Source: Odontesthes bonariensis (Eukaryota; Chordata; Actinopteri; Atheriniformes; Atherinopsidae). From it: 64,000 nt of DNA. Location: the NCBI RefSeq assembly GCF_027942865.1, contig NC_134510.1, positions 27,087,209 through 27,151,208 on the forward strand. The letters run 5' to 3'. This document shows positions 16,501 to 27,312 of the stretch, one piece after another. Position 1 is the stretch's first letter. Every line of letters starts with the position of its first letter. Below the pieces are notes generated by a model that did no database searches, was not told the DNA's origin, and saw only the letters and a list, made by a program, of their open reading frames with translations. A program made the position numbers and the translations under genes.

Positions 16501-19500
16501 GGCAGATAAAGTTGATCAGAGAGCTCAATCTGAGCATCTCAAAGTTTACAGTCTTTTATTCTTCCACAAAAATACAAATCTCATGTAATTTGAAGTAGTT
16601 TTATTCTCCCCATTAAATGTGTACAATTTAAAAGCATCAAGTTAAATGAAATATTAGAAAAATATCAACTTATTTGATGTTTATACATCCCTTTTCTTGG
16701 ATAAATATGATTACTTCTCGTCTTTATGTCATGTTTATTTTAAACACGGCAGTTGTTTTTCTGTTTCCTGATGATGAGGAAGCTGCCAGCATCATGTGTC
16801 TGTTTACTTTTTGTGCTCTTCAGACATGGCTGATGAAGTAAATGATGGGAATTTAATTGAATTAAAATGAAGGGAAATTTGTTTGCACGCGGGTAATACC
16901 AGTAATCTCCTGCAGTATAAATGAAGCCTCCTATTAATCGGTAGCTGTTTAGCATATTCGACTGCTTTAGGAAAGCAACTGCTGCACCAGCTTCATCAGT
17001 GTAGCAAACCGGCTCTGATGCAGATGGGACTGACCCAACTTAAAATGTGTCCGTTTCTTCTCATGACATCATGGTAATACTCACTAACATTATAGGAATT
17101 TAAGTTATTAACTTGGGGCCCTTCTTATTAATGCTCCAAAGTGATCCCACGGATATTAAGGGCATACTGCATAAATCCTTTGATTTCTGTTCATATCTTG
17201 TCTTTATTTTATTTTATCTTAGAATTATGGAAAGAAAACCTTAACGATACCCATCCCTACTGTTAATCATGTAATGCTTGATTCTCTCAGCATTAAAAGA
17301 CGAGTTACGCTAACATTAAAGGACAAGACCGTTTTTTTGACATTGGGCCCTTGATTTCACATTATAACATGATGTTCTACTCACCCCTGCTTGTTGTTGG
17401 TAATTTGGAGCTGTTCCGAAGATATTCGAGAGGCGTCTGGCTGCTCTCTTGAGATATTCGGCCATGAAACGGTTTCCTATGGGCAAGCTTATACAGGCAC
17501 AAACTATGCTGTTTATAATTTATTAATTACTCTACACTAGCACTGATAACGTGGAGGTGCGTCGCTTACTTAAAAAAATCCGGGTTACTGTAATTTTAAA
17601 TTTTTGTCGTAAAGTCTGTGTGTGTTTGTCTGTGGGCTGTCTGTGGTAGTAGCACGATGATGACGTCAGTAACACCCACTTTACGACAAAAATTCAAAAT
17701 TACAATAACCCGGATTTTTTTAAGTAAGCGACGCACCTCCACGTTATCAGTGCTAATGTACAGTAATTAATAAATTATAAACAGCATAGTTTGTGCCTGT
17801 ATAACGTTGCCCATAGGAAACCGTTTCATGGCCGAATATCTCAAGAGAGCAGCCAGACGCCTCTCGAATATCTTCGGAACAGCTCCAAATTACCAACAAC
17901 AAGCAGGGGTGAGTAGAACATCATGTTATAATGTGAAATCAAGGGCCCAATGTCAAAAAAACGGTCTTGTCCTTTAATCTCCCTTTGTGAGAAGTTTGCT
18001 TAGTCATGCAGACTCAAACATTTCTGTTAAATGTCTTTCACTACCTGCAAGTCAGAAATACTTATTACACCACATCCTGATGATTCTGACTTGATTTAAA
18101 AGAAGAAAAAAAAATCTAACAATGACGATAGCAATAATAATGAAGACAGCCCTTCTTAGCTATTCAGGTTGAGTGATGTGCCTGTGACTATAAACGTGTT
18201 GCTGTCTTGACTCCGCATTTGATTCCACCAGGTTGACTCCGATTGTGACTCAGATCGAGTAACCTAAGACACAATGGATCATGAAGACAGAGATGGAGAC
18301 TGAGGAACAAAACAAAAAAGTCTGTCACTCCACTCTGTCCATGCATACTGCAGTGTGCGTGATCAACTCAGTCATGTGCTCTCACAAGTCTGGGCCGATG
18401 CCTAAGGTAAAAAGAAGCTCTCCCCCTTGTTACAACAGGGGTTGGTGCTGCTACTTTGTTCTGTATGCGATGCTTGTCTATCATAATTTAGCTGCTCCTC
18501 TCCTGGTCCCCATCATCCAACGTAATTTGCTCAGAAAGTCATCCTGTGATGTTCTTTAGTGTTGTGCACTGTGGAAGGGAATACAATCTGGAATTCTACC
18601 TGTTCTGTTAAGAGTTGTTGGTGTCAGTGTTTCACAGAACTGACAGAGTCCTCAGCAGTAAGTCACAAACGCCTCTAAGAAGTCCGCAGCTGATGTTTAA
18701 GGCAAACATGCCAAACAACAAGAATCTCTGGAAAGAGCTCCTTAATTTGATCTCGCTAAAATCATGCCCATTTGAAAATATGTGGTGAAAATATGCTTGG
18801 AATAAACAACAATCTGTATGGACATCCGGTGACAGATTATTGCAAACATGGCCAACATAATTTTTTCTGTTTCTATTTTCTTTTATTTGAACTGTGGGTT
18901 TAAAAAAAATATATACTTTAACATTTGACACCCATGAATCTTAAGTGTGAAATATGACAGGAGAAATGCTAACTTTGATACTTTCATTTCAGAACTTGCA
19001 TCATTTTGCATCTCCAGAAACTGAAATTACGTTTTGAAATGAAGCAGAGATAACACATACCTTTTGTTTTCTATTTCTCATCTTAATGGGGACTAAATTC
19101 AGACATGTAAAGAGGCTCATAAGTGCACCGATGAACACTAATTTAGCGATGCCTTTGTCAATAAGCAATAATTCACTGGGGAAATTAACTTGGAAAAATA
19201 GAGTTCAAGCTATAACTTGCGAAGACAAAAATTTGTTGGCCATGATTGTGGAAGAGCAGGTTTATCACTGCATGTGGGGAAATAATTTGGACCCATCCTT
19301 TTCCCTCCTTCTCTTAACAAAGGCTTACACACAATATGAGATCCAGTAATGCAAATTACCTTGGCTTGCTAGATCCTCACATAAGCAAGCTCACCCTGAA
19401 GTCTCATGTCACAAAAGTGCTTATTGGGCATGTTTACCTGTCCATCTCTGAGGACTGGCCTTGTATTCAATTCCAGAGTATCTAAAATGGCTGCCAAGAG

Positions 19501-22500
19501 ATGGCTTTTTAATGAAATGCCTCTGCAACTTCTTCTCAAAACAGTTCTGAGGAAAGTAACTGAACAAGTGCTCTGCTGAAGGAAGCTCATGCTGTATCTT
19601 ATCTCTGTGCCCCGTGTGAGCCCTGGTGTGTGTGTGTCGAGACGGAGCAGAGATAGATGGGGCGGTTCAGTCCAACGCTGGCCACTAGCATTTCAACAGA
19701 CATAACTCATCTCTGAAATTAATTTTCAACTAAGTGTCTGAAATTAACTCTGACAGTGACAACTGCTCAGACTAATTTCCATCAGCTCAGTAGCGTTTTT
19801 TTGTATTTCCTTAATGGGGTGCTTGTGGAGGCCCTTATTTGGTTTAACAGAGACAGATGATTAATGTTACAGTTAAGGATTTACATATTTAATTAGTTAA
19901 GGTAAGGGCATTGGCCTTGGTAAGAGTAATCCCAAGCCTCCCACTGTTTTCTGGAGCTACAGTAAAAGTATTTCTGGGCTGATTAAGTTGTAAATGCCAA
20001 CTACTGGCCTGATTCAAACCCCATTACAACTGAGAAGTGCCTGCTTGATGTTGAGGAACAAAAAAAAAAGCAACCCAGTCAACCGATATCCAACCCACTT
20101 GTGCTTGTCTCTTTTTCTCTTTCTCTCCTTTCTCTGTATTCACAGTTCTAAACAGACCAACCTGTGTGTCAGGGAAACAATATCCTTGCACACAATGAGA
20201 GAGAGAGAGAGCGAACACTAAATGTTCGAACTACGCAAAACGGTAAAGAGTGATCTGTCTATGGGGTTAAGAGAGATTTTTGTCTACCTGTCTCTCAATA
20301 CTTCCGTAGCTTCCCACTCTCATGGTCAGTCTTTCAGCAGAAAAATGGATCGATAAAGAGTTGACGCTCTCCGTGCCAAGTGACTCCTCGTAAATGGGTG
20401 CTTAAACTTTTTTCTTTTTCTTTTTTCTTGGTGGGATGAGATGAGGAAGCCAAACGGGCTTGGGGTATAAAGTGAGAAAATGAAAGCTGTGCCTCCTAAT
20501 GTCCTGTCTAAGTGGATGTCTCTGTGTCTGACGAAGCGTGAAGTGCTCTGTAACCCTAACAAAATGACTATCACTGTGTTCCTGTGATTTTAAATGGCCA
20601 CCTTCTTAGTGTCACTACCTCTACCTCCATCCTGCTCAGTATGAAATGGGAAAGTGAAATGGAGGCCATCCATAAATGCAGTAATTGCGTGAAGGGCAGG
20701 TGTTTATCGTAGCCCCAGCCCTCACACGGTGTAATGACCAAAAAGGTCAATTAACGAGGCGGAGACTTAAACTGGATTCCTCACTCGGACCACACCAAAC
20801 ATGAAAAAATGTAGGTCATCAGCAGTCATTTGGTTCCCTCTCAAGATGAACTGATTCTTTTCACCACAAAAGTCTGACGTGAATGAGCACGTCACTGATG
20901 AAAAGTCAGTCCATTGTTTTTATTACACACCATGAAAGCAGATGCACTTTAGAAAGTGATTAATCAAAAGGAGTTCTGTTGGATTGTAAGTGAATCAACA
21001 GATTTGCTGATTATTGTTCTGAAAAGGAGGTCATACTGCAGCAGGTTCCATTTATAATTATACTGAACGGAGGTTTTTTTTGTACCTTTTCCCCCGACTG
21101 ATGCTAAAGTGAACAAATGTTGGTCTTCATGATACATTCTTGCCATGAGTTACACTTACCAGCTGTTACTAGTCCACTGTTAATGCTGTAAAATAATAGA
21201 AGATAAAATCAGGGGAATACACAGTCCATATAGCTGCTTTACATTCTTCTGACCATCATGATCTGTGGTTTAACGAGGTATTTTGACCTGATGTGTTGTG
21301 AATAGATCAACCCGAAGACCAATGTTAGTTATTCATAGATTGTAAACAAACAGGATTTGATCATTTTCTGCAGCAATCGAATGTATTACTGTAAAATGTT
21401 CGTATTTCATATTTTTGTACCATAATACTTTTCTGGAAAAAAAAAAAAAAAGAGAGAGAAAAAAAACGTTTTGCCTTCATCTTTTTTATGCAACGCACTA
21501 AAGTGTGAATCAATGGTGCTCTGGAAGTGGGGTTTGTCCAGTTTGATCTTCTTACCAAACCTGAATATTTAAAACATTTCATAAACCACATTGATTAAGT
21601 GTCCCCTATGATCCGGTCTTCTGTTTGTATAATAACCTAATTACAGACTTGTGAAGCGTGCAGCCGAGCAAACCCATTGTTTGATTATCCCTCTTCCACA
21701 AATGTTAAGAGATGCAAAATCAATTCCTTAATTCAACATTTGCATTTCTAATGTTGGCATTTTCCAAACCATCCCTCTCGAGTCTTGTGCCATTCCCTTT
21801 AGCCTCAAACAAAATATGGCTGCAGAGAATGTAGATGTGACTCAAGAACTGAAAATGAACCGTTTATTTGTTGTTTCAGCCACTCTGCAGTTAAAATGGT
21901 ACATGTGTATCTTGACAAAGGCTCATTATGCTCCTTGGAGTTCTCTTGTGCTAAGTCCCCATTTTGAACACAACCATTGTCTTTCCATGAGTCACAAATA
22001 TGAGCTGCACACGTAACTAACTCTTGATCCACGTGATGAGTTATTCTATTTCTCCAAAAAAAAAAAGTTTTTTGAGGTAATTGTAGCATTTTAAAGCTGT
22101 GCTGATACAATACTCTCAGCCTCTGCATTTTTTTTTTGCTCAAGATTTCAGCCAATTAAGTTTGATTTCTTAAAAGTGTCAAATCGGTTTTACAAGAGCT
22201 CAGATTTCCTGACTGTGAAAATGTTGCTGCACCCTATTGCAATTAGACTCTGAGAATGTTTCTGGAGGAATGGATGTCACCGGTGGCAAATGTTTACGTC
22301 TCCTGAAAGGGTTTGAATGGGAGAGATGGATTTTTGTTACAGCAAAAGTCGCCCGCTGCTGGTTTCCACTTGGAGCTCTGGAATAATGACATGAGGGATG
22401 ATCTCAGCGTTGCTCTTGCTCAGTACAGTATGTATCCTCTAATCTTTCTCGCTGTGCTGTTGCATGACCACCAATCCAGATAACTGAGGACCTCAAGAAA

Positions 22501-23730
22501 CCATTAATTTTCAGCAATATACATTTAGATTTGAATGAATCCTGAGGACAGAAGCTCTCTTAAGGTCTCTTTATTACTCTACTCTGATATTTGCTCAGCG
22601 TCTCAAGTCCATTTGACTTATCTTATTTACATGAACGCTACAGCCATGATTTATGTGGACCTTAAAAGCTGTCATGTTGAAACTTCTCATGCACCAGTGT
22701 CCTCTGATTCAATCATTTTGTTGACAGCTGGCAATGATTCTCAAAATGATAGAATTGCCCGACCAAGAAATGGAACTGCACAACTGAATCAGATGAGTAT
22801 TTCTTTCATTGCTCCGACTTGTCAAATTCATTTTCACCAAAACCAACAGTGGGGCCGTATTTAGCGCAAAAAGGCTCACAGACGGCTTGGCCTAGTTCCA
22901 GTACCGTGCATAATTCAGCTTGCTCTGCCCTGCTGTACCATTATGTTTGTTTTGTCAAGTTTCTGATCAAAAGAACTATCCTGAAGTAGTTCAGTGTATA
23001 ATTCCAAGTCCAGTAAGAAGACAGCCTATTGGGTCACAAGCTGCTTATGGAAACTGCCCCTTTTTTATTAAAATCCTTACTTAATTTAATGCAATGATTA
23101 ATTATAGTGTAAAGAGCCATGTTTTAACTCTTTGTCATGTTCCTCTTTCTCTTCCCTTTATTTTGACTTCATCACCCCTCTTAAACTTTCCTCACACTCT
23201 CTTCGGTCTTTCTACCTTTCCCCCCCCTCTCACTGTTTCCTTCATAATTCACTTGGTGTCTTCGTGGTCACTTTCCCCTCACTCTCTCCCACCACCTCTC
23301 CCACTGTTTCCTTCACCTTCTCCCATTATCAGATATCCGCCTGCGTGTTCGTGCGGAGTACCTGGAGCACGAGTCAGCACTACGTGACGGTGTCTCCTCA
23401 GACAAGCGTCAGCCGCTGGAGCGACAGTTTGATTTATTCAGTCGAGCCAGCTCGCTGCTTCGTGCCAGAGACCTGGGTTCCATTGTCTGCGACATAAAGT
23501 TCACAGAGCTGGACAACCTCGAGGCCTTCTGGGGCGACTACCTGAGTGGAGCGCTGTTGGAGGCCCTAAAGGGAGTTTTCATCACCGACTCCCTGAGGAT
23601 GGCAGCGGGTTCGGAGGGTGTCCGTCTCCTGATCAGTGTGGACCAAGATGACTACGAGGAGGGCCGGAGGCTGCTGAGAGCCAGGAAAATGATGCCATTA
23701 AGTTATGGTGGGCGCATAGAGAATCCCTAG
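13559..23730 (+). CDS. dedd2: Death effector domain-containing protein 2 (DEDD2)
   Basis: DEDD2 is a nuclear/nucleolar adaptor that binds DED proteins such as caspase-8 and -10 and promotes apoptosis. Coding exons: 13559-14030 (acceptor 13499), 14153-14275, 15176-15310, 23333-23730 (TAG 23728-23730); phases join to 375 aa. The first exon encodes the death effector domain (CLNYYGMLSLHEIFEVVGCQ ... LLLELERRGYLSDGN ... LLRVLTRHDLLP) ending in HKRRRT. The third exon gives a basic nuclear-localisation stretch, TRRRRKKRGNG. The fourth gives the conserved C-terminal module DIRLRVRAEYLEHE ... RARDLGSIVCDIKFTELDN ... LKGVFITDSLRMAAG. CLNYYGMLSLH fits DEDD2 better than DEDD. Human DEDD2 is 326 aa; the extra length is mainly about 45 residues between DED helices. 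The last intron is 8 kb and holds transposons. Confidence 0.95.
14350..15175 (+). other. dedd2: dedd2 intron, nothing further recognised
   Basis: Intron between exons 14153-14275 and 15176-15310. It holds a short (TA)n run near 14380-14398. I see no other gene or repeat that I can support. Confidence 0.4.
16350..17259. mobile_element. Degraded hAT-like MITE
   Basis: Starts TAGGGATGGGTATCG and ends ACGATACCCATCCCTA, a terminal inverted repeat of about 14-15 bp with the TAGGGxTGGG look common in non-autonomous hAT elements of fish. The flanking octamers CCTTTTAT and CTGTTAAT agree at 5 of 8 bases, consistent with a decayed 8-bp target duplication. The 910-bp interior has no transposase frame. 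Family assignment is from the termini only. Confidence 0.6.
17316..17977. mobile_element. 662-bp foldback (near-perfect inverted repeat) element
   Basis: The left arm 17316-17615 and right arm 17678-17977 are 300-bp inverted copies of each other, with about 6 mismatches by eye (98% identity), around a 62-bp spacer. Both outer ends read TTAAAGGACAAGACCG (inverted on the right), so TTAA is either the end of the arm or a TTAA target duplication. There is no open frame. It is a MITE or foldback element in the dedd2 intron; as RNA it could form one long hairpin. Confidence 0.85.
17990..23330 (+). other. dedd2: dedd2 last intron, remaining part
   Basis: Non-coding by eye. Apart from scattered poly-A/poly-T runs and a GA run near 20200-20212, nothing is recognised. 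A long polypyrimidine stretch, about 23140-23330, leads into the last exon's acceptor. Short open frames in it are CT-rich and not protein-like. Confidence 0.4.
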
Positions 23731-23877
23731 GCTTCTTAGCCTGATAAGACTCTTTCTGATGTATTATATTTACCTTGAAGGAAAAAATATTACAGACTGT
23801 AAGTGAAAGTTGTGAGTTCGGGCAGAATTTGGGAGCACTTTTAAGGCCCTGTGTTGTCGTTGCAATCCATGTAACGA

Positions 23878-23891
23878 CCACTAGATGGCAG
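23878..23891 (+). promoter_or_regulatory. CTCF core motif
   Basis: CCACTAGATGGCAG fits the CTCF core CCASYAGRKGGCRS at every position. It lies 150 bp after the dedd2 stop codon. Occupancy is inferred from sequence only. Confidence 0.5.
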
Positions 23892-24526
23892 AACTTACCA
23901 TTGGCTGTTTATGTTAGAAACAAGTTGGAACATAACCATTATTTGTGAATGAAAGATGAATAATTATGGATCAATGTGCTCTCCATTTGGATCCATGCAC
24001 AGGTGCTAATTTTTTAGACGCCAAGATGAAACGGTATAGATCCAGATTTCTCTTCTTTGTCGCAGTGAGAACATGAACAAGCAAGCCAGTGCCACCTGAT
24101 CCAGTGGTAAGCCCCCCCATGACATTTTCTGTTATTCAGTAGATAAAATGAAGGCAACAGGGATTCCACAAATGAAAGAATATTACAATATATGGAAATA
24201 TGATGTCACATTAACAGATACTGGTTATTAATGGACCATAATCATACCAGACTCTTAATATTGATGCAAAGACGAGCGAATATTCAGATTTCAAAGTGGT
24301 GCTTTATAATTTCAAGTACAACTGGACCACTGTAACCAAACAATTTGTGTCATTGTTGGGTTCACTTTTGATTTAGATGGAACTTGAAACTTTTTCTTAT
24401 CAAAACGAAGAAATGAAAGAAAGTAAGAAGTTTTTGATCTCCTGAAAAAGGAAAAATCAAGCACATAAAGAAAAGTGGCTGCTTACACCCCAGTTGGACT
24501 TAAGTGTGCAACTTTGGAGAGCCTCG

Positions 24527-24529
<3 letters not shown>

Positions 24530-24561
<32 letters not shown>
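24530..24561. repeat. (CA)n microsatellite
   Basis: An uninterrupted CA dinucleotide run of about 16 units in the dedd2 3' region. Confidence 0.95.
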
Positions 24562-24565
<4 letters not shown>

Positions 24566-25255
24566 ATAACTTAACACTGGAATTCTTGGCCCTGTGTGCC
24601 ACGATAACCTAACTTGTGATTGCCATCGTCAGTGGATACGGCAGTCACCAGTAGATGAAAGCAGTGATTAGGAATAGGTCTCAACGGACCATGGAAAATT
24701 CATCATCACAAGCTTGTCAAGAGTGGCCTGATAATGCAGTGGTGGCTTGTATCTGGGCTTCCAACTAGGCCATGGCAAGTGCTTCTCTCAGCAAGTAAAG
24801 TACAGGACAGTGCGTCGGTCAATAGAAGTGATGTTGGGGAGATCAAAATCAAAAGTGCACATCCCAGCTCCACTCAGCCCTGCTATGTAGGCCCAGTAGA
24901 GGGGCTCACGGACAGCTGTCTACTCACCCTGCTGGAACTAATGCCTGGACTTCACTCATAGAGGACGATCAATAAGGCCCCTCACTCCTAAGTCCCTTCA
25001 TACTGGCGCGACTTAAGCAGGCAGACACTGTCTGAAGCGTCGGTCTCTGCTGGACGGGCCAGAGAGGAAGACAATGGACATATTTCCATGTTTACTTTTG
25101 TGAGTTTTGGTAAAATAATTAATGTATGTTTGTACTGTTCACTGATTCAGGAGAACATTTTTCTTTAAAAAAAAAAAAATTGATTTTGAAAGAATATCTT
25201 TATATTAAAAAAAAATTATTTCTGGTGAATAATAAAAGGTTTTGATGGCTCCAAC

Positions 25256-26977
25256 TTGTTTATGCATGTTTTTTTTTAAAACTGGAATAGATTTTTTTCT
25301 GACAATTCAGTGAGAAAATAATCATCTTTTTAAAGTCTCTTTCAAAATGTCATTCAAAAAGTCTCGTGCAGTGAAGCTCTGCATTATACCGATGAGCAAT
25401 TGTATATTTAATGTAAAACAGTAACCAGTCAGCACATGTTCGCAACTTTGATGTTCCCTCTGCCTTCCCCAGATGGTCAACTGAACACTCATTATTAAAG
25501 CTGCATGCTTCAATGTGATATTACAACAGCATGTTAATCCACAGGAAACACAAGTTTCTAATCTATATTTATGGAAGTGAAAGGAATAAGATGAGCTTAT
25601 TTTTCCTTTGTCATGTTGTGTTTGTTTTAAATCAGAGATTTTATTTTCTTGCTTGCAGCTAAGATGAGCCAGAGGGGCTCAGAGGTTATGTCGTCTGTTA
25701 CGCTATAACATTAAGGAGTATTGATTTGATGCAAATGAGGGTTAAAATTCATCTCTGCACCCCTTCTGACAAAATTGAAGCGGCCAACACTCCTCAAGCA
25801 GATGAATAAATAATGTAAATGTTGGTAAAAGGGCACTTAGGAAAAAAAGCCCTGACATTTTCTAATTGTCTCATGTCCTTTTAAACCAGGAAAAGGATCT
25901 GAAAGATGACCAAGTAGAAAGGCAGGGTGAATACACCTATTTATCTCTGATTCACAATTGATTTCTTAAAAGTTTGGATGCAATCTGTGTTGATTCTCTA
26001 GTGCCTGCAGAAGGCTGTAATTTGTGGTCGGTAATACAGCTAAAAGCAAATCTCTAATCTTGTAAATATTTGGTGCATCGTTGCTTCCACATCAGTGTCG
26101 GGCTGCCTTAAGGATGCCACCCCTGGGTCTGTTTAAGAGCATTCTGGTAGCAGCCCCATGTCTAAAAAAGCTGCTTTGTGTACAAATGAAGTTATATTAT
26201 TGACCTGCCATCATGTAGAAAACAGTAAGAGGGTCCAGCCCTCTGGGAGAAACCTGATGGGGCCATTTCTACCATGTTAAGAGTGCCTTGTTTGATGGCC
26301 GTCTAAACTGCCCCAGGCCTGCTTCTGGGAAAACTGATTTTTTTTTTTTTTTTTTACAGCCCAGTTCTCGCCACACCCAGCCTTAAAGCATGATCAGCAG
26401 TGTGGAGGTAGACTCAGGCACTGAGAAGTCTGCAGAAGTACAAAGGTCCAATTTGACCGAAGCAGCGATGTTCATCCTCAAAACAATCACTCCCTGTTGG
26501 ACGACCCTGCCACTATGAGAGATTTGTTTGTCTGAGAAATTGGGGCGTATATATGGAGCGCTCAGGAACGTTATGCTCACAGATATCCAAGGACAAGACG
26601 CATGCAGAGCATCAACACGATTCTTTCCATCAGGCTGCCCTTCTTTTGGGTGTCTGCAACAACCTCTTCTTGTTTTTTTTAACCTTGCTGTGGAACTTGC
26701 AGTTAGTAAGGACATTCCTGAATTCCCCCCGCCCCTTCCAGAAATGGGCCTCTGAGATCTGTGCAGAAAGCCAGCATCTCTCCCAGTTATACCACAGTCC
26801 TGCCGTTATAGCTGCCTCGCCTACCAGCACCTCTAAAGCCCACTAAATTAAACAAATGACACCAAAAATGGTTGCTTTTACAGATGATCATGTGTGGGAC
26901 TGTTTTTCTGGCAAGGCCCAGTGGCTCTTGATGACTGAGCTTTTGGGGAGCCGTTAGGTGAATTTATCACCTCGTAA
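25256..26977. other. Intergenic region upstream of the retrovirus
   Basis: No gene recognised. It includes an octamer ATGCAAAT at 25729-25736 and a poly-T run at about 26339-26356. The text of the region resumes after the retroviral insertion at 37014, so it was continuous before insertion. Confidence 0.4.
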
Positions 26978-26981
26978 CTAT

Positions 26982-27291
26982 TGTGGGAGAAGGATGTCAT
27001 GACATGCTCATGACTTCTGGCCTAGTTACATCCTGGGCCTTGTTGACTGGTTCATATGAATATTGTTGATAGTTAGAATGAGCGTGTTTATGATAAACTG
27101 CGAAAGCTAGGCGCCTCCAGAGAGGGCCACGTACACTTGTTATGATAAAACGGTATAAAAGGGGTGTCACAAAATGAGCTCGTCGGACATTTTGTACATT
27201 CTGTATGCACATTTGCTGTGACGGTTTGTTCAATAAACTCCCCAATGGACGGCTGACCAACGCGGGATTCGACTCTAATTTCTCCACAACA
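26982..27291 (+). repeat. 5' LTR of the retrovirus
   Basis: 310 bp, TG...CA. It contains a TATA box (TATAAAA, 27154-27160) preceded by GATAAAACGG, and a polyadenylation hexamer AATAAA at 27232-27237, giving a U3-R-U5 layout with transcription start near 27180-27185. It differs from the 3' LTR by T/C near 26999 and C/T near 27180. Confidence 0.95.
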
Positions 27292-27293
27292 TA

Positions 27294-27312
27294 ATGGTGA
27301 CCCCGAATTCGT
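27294..27312 (+). other. Primer binding site, tRNA-Trp-like
   Basis: Two bases after the LTR comes TGGTGACCCCGA. This matches the complement of the 3' end of vertebrate tRNA-Trp, as I recall it, for 12 bases. It is followed by ATT and then CGTGA, where the tRNA complement would continue directly with CGTGA. So a 3-base insertion splits the site. Confidence 0.65.

Larger units (their letters stand above)
23731..25255 (+). other. dedd2: dedd2 3' UTR (inferred)
   Basis: Runs from the stop codon to an AATAAA at 25231-25236, the first convincing polyadenylation signal. It contains a CTCF-like site (23878-23891) and a CA microsatellite (24530-24561). No coding sequence is recognised. Confidence 0.45.

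Noticed and set aside
25729..25736. Octamer ATGCAAAT as a functional site
   Set aside because: A single 8-mer is expected about twice in 64 kb by chance; no promoter context here.
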